Shown here: positions 12,714-24,185 of the stretch, piece by piece
Layout of the letters: each line of letters opens with the position of its first letter
Position numbering within the stretch: position 1 is the first letter of the stretch
Source of the DNA: Pisaster brevispinus
Taxonomy: Eukaryota > Echinodermata > Asteroidea > Forcipulatida > Asteriidae
Direction: 5' to 3'
NCBI GenBank assembly: GCA_023634235.1
Contig: JAMKCF010000051.1
Coordinates: forward strand, 496,001-560,000
Length of the DNA stretch: 64,000 nucleotides
Program-made: the position numbers and the translations under genes
The notes under the pieces: generated by a model
Told to the model about the DNA's origin: nothing
Database searches by the model: none
Seen by the model: the letters and a program-made list of their open reading frames with translations, nothing else

Positions 12714-13434
12714 GCAGGCCCTGGGAAGTATCAAGTAATGGTTTTTACTGCTGCCTCTACCAGTCAACTTGCTCTGAATGACAACCTAGCTCTTTTCTAA
12801 CTCCATTCTCCTGTCTAACTGTAAATTAGCCCTTGAATTGTTAAAGGACTCTACCTTGAGTTTCTTCAGTTAGTTTGTATCACAATCTACTGTGCTTTTT
12901 GATTAATCAAATATGTCATTCCTCTACACTAAAAGAGAGAGTTTCACCTTGAAAATCAACTGCTCCCGATTGCCGTTTCATCTTTACTTAAAGAATTGAA
13001 GAAGGTCATTCAAAAAGCATTCAAGGTTACATCCAGGTCGTTTGAACTAAATGTAGATTTTAACTAAAATACAGATGGCTAAGATGTTAATTGTACTTCA
13101 CTTTATCCTTCATGACAACAATTTAATTTTGACTATTGGAAATATTCCTGTTTAGTATTTCAGTTTTATTTGAAGTTTAAGAAGTGAAGAGGTCTTTCTA
13201 AAAGTATACAGCTCAAAGTTCTATGCCTTCTTTAGTCCATTTTTCCTAAACCTCTTACACTAACTTAGTTAAAACTAACAAAGATTGTTACAAGCATTTG
13301 TTTGGCACTATATTTGTTTCTGCTGAGCAAACTGATTTGAACTAGAGTACAGTTGGCTAAGAAGCTCATGTTTCTTCACTTCAGATTTGATGAAGTGAAT
13401 CCTAAACAACATTGTAGGCTTTCCCAGGGCCTGC
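12714..13434. repeat. 14-bp perfect inverted repeat bracketing 721 bp
   Basis: GCAGGCCCTGGGAA at 12714-12727 is matched by its exact reverse complement at 13421-13434. The interior carries loosely repeated segments (GATGGCTAAG and TTGGCTAAGAAG contexts near 13070 and 13350) and no coding frame. It could be an old DNA element, but a match of this length at this distance could also be chance. Confidence 0.3.
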
Positions 13435-15064
13435 TAGAGTCTCACATGCATACAACTGTTCCTTTTAAATTACATTTGTACCTCTTGTACAAACTCAACA
13501 ACTATGGCCAGCTCTTAGAGTAGCTTAACAAGCCTGATGTTAGTTTCGATACTGTCTGATGTCAGGGTAACTATGCCTGCTGTAATAATGTATCTATAGT
13601 AACTGATGTTGATTTTCATAAGAAATTTCATGTCTGTTGTTGGAGCTGCTCAATTTATTTCATAGATTGCTGTTGAAATATCTATCGCACTCATCATCAA
13701 GTGTTACAAGTTCTGAGTGGTTGCTGAAACTGATCATTAGTTACTACCACAAGTTGTGATAAAAAATACATGTAGGCCCTTCATCTCTCCACATATCTTT
13801 TGTCTACCAAAAAATGACAACCACAGACTGATGGTTCACACTGTTTGTACTAAGAAGTTTTTACCCCAAGATGTAACCCGTAGGTCAATAAATGTAGAAA
13901 CATTTCTTTCCATCTATCCAGGACTGGAATTAAAAACTGATATTTCTATGCTACATACATCAAGTCATATGAAATCCCTGCTGCAGCTACTGATATGCTG
14001 ATCTATCCCTATACTAGAAAACCTCATACAAGATGGACCTTCTGCATATTAGTATCAAGGAGCCAATAATGAGTGTCACTGATGAACTAATGAGTGGTAT
14101 TAACTATCATCCAGCATGGTATCTACACTCCTATGACTGATATGTACAGCTCATGGATCATTCCTTGCATCTTCTTCACAAGGTAAACATACCTACTTGG
14201 TTTATTAGGCAATCTAAAACAGACCTGTGACTACAACTGTCTGGGCCTAAATCTCTGTTGTTCAAAATCAAAAGGAGCAAGGCCTTAGTCCTAGAGCTAG
14301 TTGTATGCATGGACATTGGACAGACTGTATACACCACTGGTTTAAAACAATAAGTAGTGAAAGAGCTGGAATCCTACGGGTAATTACATCCAAGTATTTG
14401 GCTTAAATTACCACCTGTCAACTTACACTCACAAAAGAGTGCTTTTAAAATGTCCTTAAAGTTTCTTTTTTTCCAGCTTATCTAAAAGAGTATTAAACTT
14501 GAAGTTATTTCATCTTTCTACTGAACTGAATCAAATCATCTTTGAACATTTGTTTATGTCTGTAAGACTAACCATTCAAAGTATCACCCACAATTTGAAG
14601 TGGAGCACTGGATCCAGTGATCAAGTTCAATGTTAAAAATTGACTTGCAATTAGATCCCATTTGTTCATTGTTTTTGTCCAGAAGACTAGTTTACACTGA
14701 CACTTAATAGATATGGTTGTCTACATTGAATTGGTTTTTATTAGGTTTGAATGCATTCCTTGAGATTCAACAAACGATGTACACCTGTTCTAATTTATAA
14801 GAATGCGTACAATTTTCCAATGATGTTTCACAGCTAAATTGTTTCTTTTCCTATGTGACATAAATGCATCACCTTACTATCTTTCAACATTTGATGAAAT
14901 GGTTTCCTATTTTAGTTTCACTACTTTACCAAAACCAATGGTGTATACAGCCCTAAAATACATGGAGCTTATTGATAGTCTTCAATCAAACACTATTGAC
15001 CTATCGCCATTCATATTATGATAGCCACTAACAGTGCACTAAGCACATTGTATGATCAACCTGA
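13435..15064. other. Non-coding stretch
   Basis: No gene is recognised. Open frames at 13756-14001 and 14839-15021 lack domains and splice context. Confidence 0.45.
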
Positions 15065-15400
15065 TCTACAATACTGGAAAGTGATAACCTATCTCATACA
15101 TACAAGATGTATGTATTTATTCATGTACATACTTGATGTACAATATGCCTCATTTAGCAACCAGGGAGAATGAGATGTACTTGTTCTACATGTAGACAAT
15201 ACATGATGCTCGTTCATGCGGTGTGTGCTCATTATTCATTGTATGTTCAGCCAAAACACAATTGAGCAATTTCCATTTCTGAATTACTTTCCTAGTAGTA
15301 CATGTAGACAATCCATGATGAAACTCATACATATCCAATATGTGTTTCCTTATTCATGTACATTTGCCCAACATTCTCTGTTTAAGAGTACACCAAAAGC
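15065..15400 (+). repeat. Diverged tandem repeat, period about 110 bp
   Basis: Units near 15075, 15190 and 15300 share ACATGTAGACAATCCATGATG-like text followed by TTATTCATGTACAT-like text. The copies are considerably diverged. Confidence 0.55.
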
Positions 15401-15772
15401 CATCTGTGCACCCAAAGCTTAACTTGCATCTACTGCCTGAGAGTGCTTGTTTTAACTTGCTATCACTTATATTTATCATCAGAGATATGGCTGAGTTGTG
15501 AATGGCGATAGGTCAATGTTAATTACCTCGTTCCCTTGATAATCCATCCCACAGTATCTCACTATGGCATGGAACTAATTCGATGTTCTAGGACATTGGG
15601 AGTAGTGGTTGCGTTTGCTGATCAATCACTTTACCCAACTATTGGGGAAAATGGTGTGTTTTAAAGGGAAAAAACCAGATGAGTTCACTAGTAATGTGTA
15701 CTGTTATAGTGTCTAAAAGTGGGGAGCTAGTGTTAATGACTGGCTATAAAACCTAAACAGGTTGTTGAATGC
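15401..15772. other. Non-coding stretch
   Basis: I see nothing supported here. Confidence 0.5.
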
Positions 15773-16022
15773 CCAAGAAGGGCTAGTTGTAGGGGCTAGT
15801 AATTGTAGATTGACGGTTGATCAACAGGGGCTAGTTGTAGGTTGCCAAACGGGGGCTAGTAATTGTACATTGGTGGTTGCCCAGCAGGGGCTAGTTGTAG
15901 GTTGCCCAACAGGGGCTAGTAATTGTACATTGGTGGTTGCCCAGCAGGGGCTAGTTGTAGGTTGCCCAACAGGGGCTAGTAATATTGTACGTTGTTAGTT
16001 ACACAACAGGGGCTGGCTAGAT
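15773..16022 (+). repeat. 60-bp tandem repeat built from two 30-bp halves
   Basis: Exact 60-bp spacing is visible for units at 15841, 15901 and 15961, with a shorter first unit at about 15781. Each half carries CAGGGGCTAGT, so the unit looks like a doubled 30-mer. The 60-bp period keeps a frame open (15762-15998) as GLVVGCPTGASNCTLVVAQQ repeats, without any flanking coding context. Degenerate copies of GCCCAACAGGGG-like text continue to about 16300. Confidence 0.9.
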
Positions 16023-16058
16023 TGTACAACATGTGCTATTTGTAGATTTTTGATTGCC

Positions 16059-16078
16059 GGGGGGGGGGGGGGGGGGGG
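16059..16078. repeat. 20-base G homopolymer
   Basis: The longest G run in the window. It lies at the edge of the 60-bp array and may have arisen from its GGGG core. Confidence 0.95.
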
Positions 16079-16579
16079 CTAGTGGTAGGTTGTTCAACAG
16101 GGGCTGATGGTGCGTGGAGGAGGGAAATTAGAAGTGCCTTTGTCGTGACCACTTTGTCACAGTCTACAAATCAATTTGCCCAGTAGGGGCCATATTGGTG
16201 GATGTTGTTGGTACCTGTATATCGGTTTGCCCAACAAGGGACATTGAGGGCAACTTTGTCACAGTGTACATCAGTCTGCCCAAGGGGAGGGGGGAAGTTG
16301 TAGGTGAACGAAGAAGGGAAACAATGGGGACTAACAGTGAGTATAGGGGTTATTATGGGTGTACCCAGAGTTTGTGTCTAATATTATCACTTTGCCTATG
16401 GCAGCTACTTATTAGTGTAGTGTGTACACCGACTGATTTTGCTCAATTTTGGCCTTTGGTGGGTTCATAGAGGGCAAACTAAAAACACACTGCCTAATGG
16501 GCTTAGTAATAGTAGCCACTTTTATTTTTAGTATGTACCTCAATTATCTATATGGGACTAGTTGTTGGGAACGAGGCTG
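16079..16579. other. Degenerate continuation of the 60-bp array
   Basis: CAGGGGCTGATGG, CCCAGTAGGGGCC and CCCAACAAGGGACATT are decayed echoes of the array. TTTGTCACAGT recurs at about 16151 and 16257. There is no gene. Confidence 0.5.
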
Positions 16580-17102
16580 GGCAATACCAAGCAAGGTTGA
16601 GTAAAGCATTGTCCTGAAAGTTCTTCACATTATCTAAAGTGCCACAAATACAAAGTCAAATATGTTGTGCTTTGCTGACAATTGTGATCTAACTAATGAG
16701 CACAATGTTGTCTGATGTTGATTAATATCCTAAGGACTTGGTTCCCATAGACTGGTTGTGATCAGCTTATCCAGGGTTTTTGGATATTCAGGAAATTACA
16801 TTGCCAAATGCTTCTACATTGTAAGTGCCCACTGGAAGGCAGCAAGTTACATGCAGTTTCTACTGAGACAGTTGGGAGAATCTTTCACTGACTCTAGAGC
16901 CAGGAGTGAAGTCACCTTGAGCATCACATTATGATGGGTGTAGGTGGATTTGTGAGACTCCACTTATTTCCCTTCATACTCAAAGGTTTAGCTTAACAGA
17001 TTACTGCATTATCCTATCTCAATGTGTACACATGGAAAGGCCGGCTAATTCTCATTCAAATGTGAAGAACTTTCAGGACTATAATTATACAAGGTGCAAC
17101 CC
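16580..17102. mobile_element. Foldback element A with 21-bp perfect inverted repeat
   Basis: 16611-16631 (GTCCTGAAAGTTCTTCACAT plus T) is the exact reverse complement of 17059-17079. Outside these arms the left end reads GGCAATACCAAGCA and the right end, read inward, GGTTGCACCTTG. The interior has no coding frame. A perfect 21-bp inverted pair 450 bp apart is far beyond chance and indicates a non-autonomous DNA element or foldback. Confidence 0.65.
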
Positions 17103-17153
17103 TACTATCAGTTTAAGGACAAACCAGGCTTGGGGTTATGTGAGAAAGTTAAA

Positions 17154-17176
17154 TATTACCAACAAGGTTGGTAATA
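17154..17176. repeat. Perfect 10-bp-stem hairpin
   Basis: TATTACCAAC, a three-base AAG loop, then GTTGGTAATA. It lies between foldback elements A and B, and a wider imperfect pair (CAGGCTTGGGG near 17125 and its complement near 17440) surrounds it. No function is visible. Confidence 0.8.
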
Positions 17177-17465
17177 AACACTGTTTCTAAAATGACTAGA
17201 TGACTGCATTAATTGCTTTTGTCAATTACAGAACGAGTGTATACTTGTTTTGTTTCAGACCAAGGGTTATAAATTTCCAACCCATTATGTGAATTGCTAA
17301 ATAAAAGTGTGTCTTAAGGTTATTGGTTTCTTCAAAACCTTCACTGGTTGATTGATAGTAGCAATTCAAAGCTAACCACTGGTATTTTGGGGGGTTCTGA
17401 CTTGTAAGTAGTAATACTTACACATGAATCAACTAAATACCCCAAGCCTGAATTAATAGTTTAAG

Positions 17466-18303
17466 GTTGCCTAGAACTAGCTAAATTATCAATCAAGGCA
17501 TTGACCATTCAAAGAAACCTCTATATGAGGATTTCCTGTAGCACTTTAACAACATCAAGTTGTCGTCACATGTACATTCATGTACAGGTTAACTGGATGT
17601 TAAGATGTTGACACTTAATGCTTTGGACATAAGCCTCATGATGCATTGCTTCCTTCATTTGGTGAAGTTTGTGTTATAAATCTCTTGATAGGTCTGACAG
17701 TAGCTACTGGTCTAGATTAGGTCCCTCTCTACCCAGGGTATGGGTATCATTGAGGGTAGTGTCTGTATGACTAATATCTGCTACTGTAATATATCTCTAC
17801 CCAGTAAGGGGAATCTGGGTGGACTGTATCTGCATTATTGTTTTTACTTTGGAGTGCATCCAGTTGGGCTTTGCCGGCCTGAAGATAACTTCACTGTACC
17901 CATTAGGGTTATTTCAGAGATAAAACATCATGTATCATCAGCAAAGGATTGGCCTGAATATATTGACCATGATGCTTGTCCAAATTCTGCAACAATCGCT
18001 ATCTTAATCAAATGACCTGTGGCCATCTTGGTTTGACGAGAGGTCACTGCAATGACCGAGTTCAGGGAATTTGACAGCAACTGTCATGTTTCTTCTTAAA
18101 GACAACTTTCCCATTCAAAGTAAAGATCAGTGTTTGGAACTGAATCAATTTAAGATATCCATTGCAGGCAGAGAGTAAATATCACAGTGCTTCTTATTTC
18201 TATGGAAACACACCGGTCTGAAGACAATCTGTCTCCGTTTCAAACCCTAAAACTTTGGTCAATGCCTTGATTGATATTCAACCCTAACATGCTTGGTATT
18301 GCC
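17466..18303. mobile_element. Foldback element B with 21-bp perfect inverted repeat
   Basis: 17487-17507 (TATCAATCAAGGCATTGACC plus A) is matched exactly in reverse complement at 18256-18276. The outer right end, read inward, is AGGCAATACCAAGCATG, which resembles the left end of element A, so A and B appear to share termini. The interior is non-coding apart from an unrecognised 91-codon frame at 17740-18015. Confidence 0.6.
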
Positions 18304-18579
18304 TTTGATTGAAGACTATCGGTGCATGGCTGAGGATGTATAGTTACAGTACATGAATTCTAACTTCAATTAAAATTACCATGGACCTATCTAACAAGAC
18401 TGGGACCCCCGTGTCTAACACCACAGTTTCCGTCAATACTGAGGGACCCACCACATCGTCCCATGTGCAGCCCTAGTTTATAGTATGGTGCTCTACTTTT
18501 GCACACCAGGCCATCCCTCTACAGGAGTTGAAAGAGTTTGGCACCCCATGTTTTCCCAGTGTTGGGATCAGTTCCACTG

Positions 18580-18751
18580 TTTGGCCTAGAACTACCATGA
18601 TTTTACAGTTTGGCCGGGAACTACCATGTTTTTCAGTTTGGCCAGGAACTATCATGATTTTCAGTTGGGCCAGGATATACCATGATTTTACAGTTTAGCC
18701 AAAAACTCTCATGATTTTACAGTTTGGCCAGGGACTATCCTGGTTATACAT
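18580..18751 (+). repeat. 29-bp tandem repeat, six units
   Basis: Units start at 18580, 18609, 18637, 18665, 18694 and 18723. The consensus is TTTGGCCAGGAACTACCATG followed by ATTTTACAG. Spacing of 28-29 bp with no intervening unique spacers makes this a simple tandem array. Confidence 0.9.
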
Positions 18752-20128
18752 GTATATCTCATATTAACTTCTCCATTATTGGAGAGTACTTCAGTATTTT
18801 TCTGACTTGTTACATTTCAGCTAAATTACTGACATCTTGGGAGTTACAAGTTAAACAAGTTTACTATGCCATTGGAAATGGATCCTTATCCAAGGCAAGC
18901 CACTGTGGTTTGTTAAACATTCAAGCCAATTAGATTCACATTGAGGCTTAAGTCTCCAGTAGACTGTTGCCTTTCTCAATCTGTGATTATTTTCATGGTG
19001 ATTACTAACACAACAGTTTGGGTATTTTCAGCTGCAGTGCAATGACATGCAGGATAGAACTGAACTCATTTTAAGTTCTCCATCATTGTTGTTGTTGTTT
19101 TGATTCTTTTTTTTTTTGCCTTGCTTGATTCAGTGAAATAGATTTGGGAACTTCCTGCAGTTGAGTTAAGATTTCAATGCATTCTTAAAACAAAATGTGT
19201 CAACAATTTTGTCTGTTGAACGCAATTTGTTGATTTCATATCAAGATATTGAGGAGTACCCAAGTGGGTTTTCTTATTATTTTAAAATATCATTTGGACT
19301 TTTTTTTCACAGAACCTAGGTTTGTCTCTTCAGTAGGAGATCATTTGAACAAACTTGAGTTTGTTGCAAAATGCTTATACATCAAATTAGATGTTACTCA
19401 TTTTGATTGAGTACGGTTTGCCTCTTTTAGTAGAATTTAATTGTTAACAAACTGTATTTCAGCAGATTGTTTTTTTTTTCCATTTAAAAGTATGAATTAC
19501 AACAGTAGGGTTGATTTATTTTTGAACTAGAAGTAGCATCGTCTTAGTGCTATTGGTGAAATGGCAACCTTTTCAATCCTAGTTTGAGATTACTTTGTAA
19601 ACTTGTTTGCTTAATACTTTTTTGCTCCTTTGTAAAATATTTTGCTAGAAGAATTTTGTGTAGTTTTTTTTGTCACCTAACTATATTTGAAAATAGCTCA
19701 TTCAGTTCTACTTTACTAACTAATATCTTATTCATTTGTAAGAGTACACAAGGTTGGTTTTTGCTCAGTGGATTTTCAGATTAAGTTTTAAATTGTAATG
19801 CACTGATATAAAGATTTGTATCTGGTTTTTTATTACTACTTTTATTTTACTTAATTTTACTTAACAGATTTGAAAAAGCGCTGTTCACTGTCTGTGCTGA
19901 TGAATTTGTTTTTCTAATTTGATTGACTGGGTATTTATATTTGCTTCCTCAAAGATTGACTATTGCTCTTTTTAATGGATTGTCTAATCCTTAAGATTAC
20001 AAAACTTGATTTTTTTATCACGAGGCAGAGAGTGATTTAGTGACTTAGTGATCGTTCAACAAATTAATGATTGGCTGGCTTAAACATTGTTACCAAAATC
20101 CTTTTGTATGACAAACATCTCAGAAATA
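18752..20128. other. AT-rich non-coding stretch
   Basis: No gene is recognised. Several T-rich tracts precede AG dinucleotides and mimic splice acceptors. Confidence 0.5.
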
Positions 20129-20502
20129 CTTGGCAAAAACATACATTTGATGATATTCCATTCTCATGGATCAAAACACCACGATGCAACATTTGAAATG
20201 TACAGTTCAGAGTAGACTTGAGGGCATTTCTTCCATGTACAATGCCCGGAGTGGAAGATGGATACATCTTCCTCTGTGGAAAGAAAACTGGTTATTATAG
20301 TTCAAAGGATCCTTACCATGTTGCAGCCAACTGTGGGTCTTTGATTCATCCAGACCGCCAAATCTTGGGAAGGTTGACACACCACAAACAGCCAAACACC
20401 TGTAAGTGCATTCAGAGGACAACACACCGACCAGCCTGCCGACACCTGCGGGCGGGGAACACTTGTGCGAGCACCAGGATGGCTTGCATGCACCGGGGTG
20501 CC
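20129..20502 (-). repeat. Dispersed repeat, arm B of an inverted pair
   Basis: The reverse-complement copy of 9917-10306, alignable throughout. The open frames that overlap here on both strands (plus 20218-20652, minus 20207-20530) run through this GC-richer repeat and need no gene to explain them. Confidence 0.8.
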
Positions 20503-22167
20503 ATAAGAGGGGAGGGGATAGGCCTAACATTCCCTTTTCTGTTGGTAAAATACAAAGTAACTTTTTTATTAGTAACAGAATTGTATACTGGAAAAGATTG
20601 GCAAAACAATTTTGTCATTTTTGATTTAGAAAAGGAAGATCCAACATTTTGAATTCAGCTTTTTAAGACGATTTGTCCATGCTGCTAAAAAGCAAAAATT
20701 TGGGGTACAAGATGGCTAATGTACTTCAGAAGAGTTTTTTAAAAAATATCAAAACTAACAACTAAACAAAATGCAGCTTGAGAGTGTTAATGGAGATTTT
20801 TTCCCAAAAGCAAATCAGTCTCGTAAAAACAAAGAGATCTATTCGAATTCACTTTAATAACTGTCTTAGACTACTAGATAAAAGAAATGTGATGAATGTT
20901 TCCTTGGAAAATGGCTTACAAGCAAAGGGTGCTGTAAGAGGGGTGTACATTTTTGGAATACTAGTGATACAATTTGAAAAATGTCCATTTGTTAAGAGCA
21001 AAATTGTTCACTGAAAAAGATTGATAAAAGCAAACATGTGGCATTTGCCATGGACTGTAAAGGGAAGATCCAGAATTTAGATGTCAGCTTTTGAAAACAA
21101 TTTGTCTATGCTGCTAAAAAAATCAATGGTGTTTTTCCCAAATAGACTTTTTATGATACTTTATTTCTGTAAAACATTCTGAAGTTCAAAAAGGTAGGTG
21201 CAATAATGACATCAGCTAGTCCAGCCAATGTATTGTATGTGCAAGTTTCTTTGAACAGTTTGCATGGTAATTGTTTGACTTTTTGAGTCCAAGTTTTAAG
21301 TTGTGAAGTACATTAAGACCAATCTTGTACCCAAGTACCAACATATATTTTAGATTCACCCTCCACTCTTTTACTAACTAATTAATATCATTTGTAAGCT
21401 AGACCAGCCTCTCAAAATTAAGCCATGAAAAAAGTTAAAGTTAAAGTTCAAATGTATTTTGAATAAGCTTAGAAGTATAAGTTAGTTTATATCATGATGC
21501 TAAACAGGCTAAATCCAATGAACTTCTAATCTTTCTTGCTTTTTCATTTTTAGACTGAGCATATAAACACTCCAACACTGTTATCACAAGAACAACTCAT
21601 GATCTCCATTGTGCAGCTCCTGTAGAATTTAGTTTTTGTTTTCAGTAACTTGATTTTTGAAACTTACCATTTCTTTGAGGCAGGTTTGCAAGCACAAAGT
21701 TTTACCAGGAGGTTCTGAGTCTTTGGTTGCATACACAGCAACTTGTGCCAACGCCATGAAAGTTAGACATGTAAGAGTGTGGCACAAAAATAGTGGGAAT
21801 TGAATTTTGACTTCTTTGTTTAGATGTATAATTTTTTGCGCAGGCCTGCTGTGAGAGGCTGTTCCTAGCAATTATTTAGAGTTACAATTACTGCTAACAA
21901 TACTAATTACCCTCTGTTCATGCATGAATTCCTATGTGCTCTCTTGACTTGGATGCACTTCCTTTAAAGTCAAATCTAACAAAAGTATTGAAACAACTAC
22001 TGCACTATCCTATCATAGATCTTCCAAGTTACAAACACTAACATGTCTTCATTTCCTTTGAAGTACTACTGAACTTTAAATACTTTACATTTCATTTAGA
22101 AGATTAAAGTATTTGCATGGTGCATGAAGCAAGTACATTTATATATATAACTCTTATGCATTCAATC
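20503..22167. other. AT-rich non-coding stretch
   Basis: No gene is recognised. Two GAAAATTG/AAAGATTGGCAAAA-like segments (about 20580 and 21010) followed by GGAAGATCCA suggest an old duplication of about 430 bp. An acceptor-like site at 21553 (with a CTAAT branch-like motif upstream) leads into 23 open codons, reading TEHINTPTLLSQEQL at its start, which is within chance. Confidence 0.4.
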
Positions 22168-22201
22168 TTGTTCACATCAGTGTTGGTACTGATGTGAACA
22201 A
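22168..22201. repeat. Perfect 14-bp-stem hairpin flanked by AT tracts
   Basis: TTGTTCACATCAGT, a six-base loop, then its exact complement ACTGATGTGAACAA. Alternating AT runs lie about 18 bp before it and immediately after it. It could be a small palindrome, a foldback remnant or a hairpin transcript such as a microRNA-like precursor. The stem alone is too short to decide. Confidence 0.85.
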
Positions 22202-24024
22202 TATATATATTGACAATTTTAAAAAACAAAACTACTATGCTCAAATTTATCTCATTGTTCATCAAGGAATCTAAAGCATTAACAATTTTACTTGATGCCT
22301 TTGGATGCCTTTTAAAACACATTTGGTGTTAGAGAGTGTTGACAAAATGTTTAGAAAACTATTTTATCCTAATCCAACTTGTTTAGTTCACTAGATGGTT
22401 TTTAGTGAGAGGCTATACAGGTATTGACAAATCTTAAGTAAATATTCAATTTTAGTCCTATCCAATTAGTTAGGTAACTCTTTATGGTTTAAAGGAGAAG
22501 TTGATGACAACCTATTTAGAAATATTTTGCTGCTGTAGTCCTTCCTGTATTCATTTTAGTATACTTGGTGGTTTTAAGGAGATTCTACATTTATTGATAA
22601 AATATTTTAGAAGGCAAATTTTATTTGAATCCTATCCTTTTTAGTGCACTTGTTTGTTTTAGATTCAGGCCGTTGAAAAGCTATTTAAAAATACCATTTC
22701 CCCTAGTTCAATCCTATTTATTTCACTACATCTATACAATTTCATGCATGAACAGATGACTATAGCTTTATGCCCCATTACTTTAGTGCTTATTTGAAAA
22801 ATATATCGTCACCGTTTTCTCAAATAGACAATTAGCTCCTGCAGCCGAACTTGCATGTAAGGAGAAATTGAATTTTTGATTTTTTGTTTACAAAATTGTT
22901 AGCCACTTCAGCTGTGACATTTTAGAAACCATGAAGGTGGGGATTGTACACATTTTTGAACAAACATTGTCTATTGTGTAGAGCATCATTTTCAAACCAG
23001 TGCATAAACAAAATTGGCAGTTTGACAAACTGGTAAAATTGTTAAGGTTACACTTTTAAAACTCAAAAGCCAAAGCACTCATTTTGGGGGCACTGTGCAA
23101 GCAATTGTACTTCAATATAAGAAGAAGACAAGTTGAAGATTGTCTGTTCATTAAACACTTTTATAATCTGGTAATATTATCATTGTGCTAATTTATGTCA
23201 TTGAAAGACTAAGCACTTTTACAATTTAAAACCTAGAAAAAAAGTTGATGTCAATGAAACATCAAACCATGTGTAGATGTAACACTTTGCAGTTTTTACA
23301 AAATTCTGTTACAAATTTGTCTGTTCTTGAAAACGGTGGCGATATTTAAACTGATTGACAGACATGTTCCGATGAATATCCTAAGTATTTTTTACAGATA
23401 TTGACATTGCTTCATTGCTTTTTAGATACTATACAAACGGTCTGGTCCTTGTATGTTGATCACATTGAGGTTCCAAAGAGTTCAATGTCAATGTGGGTTC
23501 AGAAATGTCTCTAGCCTTGCATACACTGTGTCTGTACAGAACTGATGTATCCTTCTCATCTCATTTGTATCTCAAGTGTTCAAAGAGTCTTCAGGAATTC
23601 TGTCTCCAATCCAGGCTTTGAGATGTAGGATTAGATAACTCTAGAGCTGCATCTCAAAGCCAACATGTCCAAATTGTTCACATAGTCTTTGATGGATTGA
23701 AGTTTGTAGCATCAGTTGGTGATAATTCAGTGCTTTGAGAATCCTTGCAAAAATGATGTCTCCTCACACATTGCATCTTGCAGCTTGCAGCATGGGTTGA
23801 TGGACGTTTCCTACATTCCCAACGTCTTTGAATCTCCTGCTCAAGTATTCCACAATGAAAATCTTCCTCTCCACTTGAATATTTGATTCTGCAAATGATA
23901 CACAAGTAAACCCATTAACTAACAGAGTTACAATTGAATCAAACATATGATGTACCTGTTAATTATCCGTAAAAAATGTGGAAACAATTATTGACAAAAG
24001 AGTTCCATCAAATCTTAAACTAAT
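22202..24024. other. AT-rich non-coding stretch
   Basis: No gene is recognised. It includes a 7+1+7 palindrome near 23018 (CAGTTTGACAAACTG) and the hairpin listed separately at 23614. Confidence 0.5.
23614..23661. repeat. 12-bp perfect inverted repeat with 24-bp spacer
   Basis: GGCTTTGAGATG at 23614-23625 and CATCTCAAAGCC at 23650-23661 are exact complements. No repeat family was recognised. Confidence 0.75.
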
Positions 24025-24185
24025 TTGTTTGGGTTGAACAAAAAATTAATTATTAAAGTGAGATTTGGGCCTTTGACCTCTGGATTAATATGCTGAAGCT
24101 CTACAGACTAAGCTATCTAGCCCAAATGTTGACAGTCTCCCTATTTTGTGAATATCTTTTTTTGAGTGCCAGTCAAAATCCAGTA
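24025..24185 (-). mobile_element. tRNA-derived SINE, decayed copy
   Basis: Shares structure with the copies at 40.9 and 60.4 kb. Read on the minus strand there is a leader containing GACTGGCACTC-like and TAGGGAGACTG text, then a tRNA-like block (about 24055-24123), then a TTTTTxxTTCAACCC-like tail. The A-box-like AGCTTAGTCTG and B-box regions carry substitutions, so its internal RNA polymerase III promoter is probably dead. This is the most diverged of the three copies. Confidence 0.75.

Noticed and set aside
18580..18751. CRISPR-like array of about 29-bp repeats
   Set aside because: Repeats are directly tandem with no unique spacers, and the genome is eukaryotic. The 49-bp array at 39.5 kb was rejected for the same reasons.
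20218..20652. Overlapping open frames on both strands as a small cysteine-rich protein gene
   Set aside because: They coincide with a GC-richer dispersed repeat whose other copy (9917-10306) does not keep the frame.
22168..22201. Rho-independent terminator
   Set aside because: The hairpin lacks a GC-rich stem and a T tail, and the context is eukaryotic.
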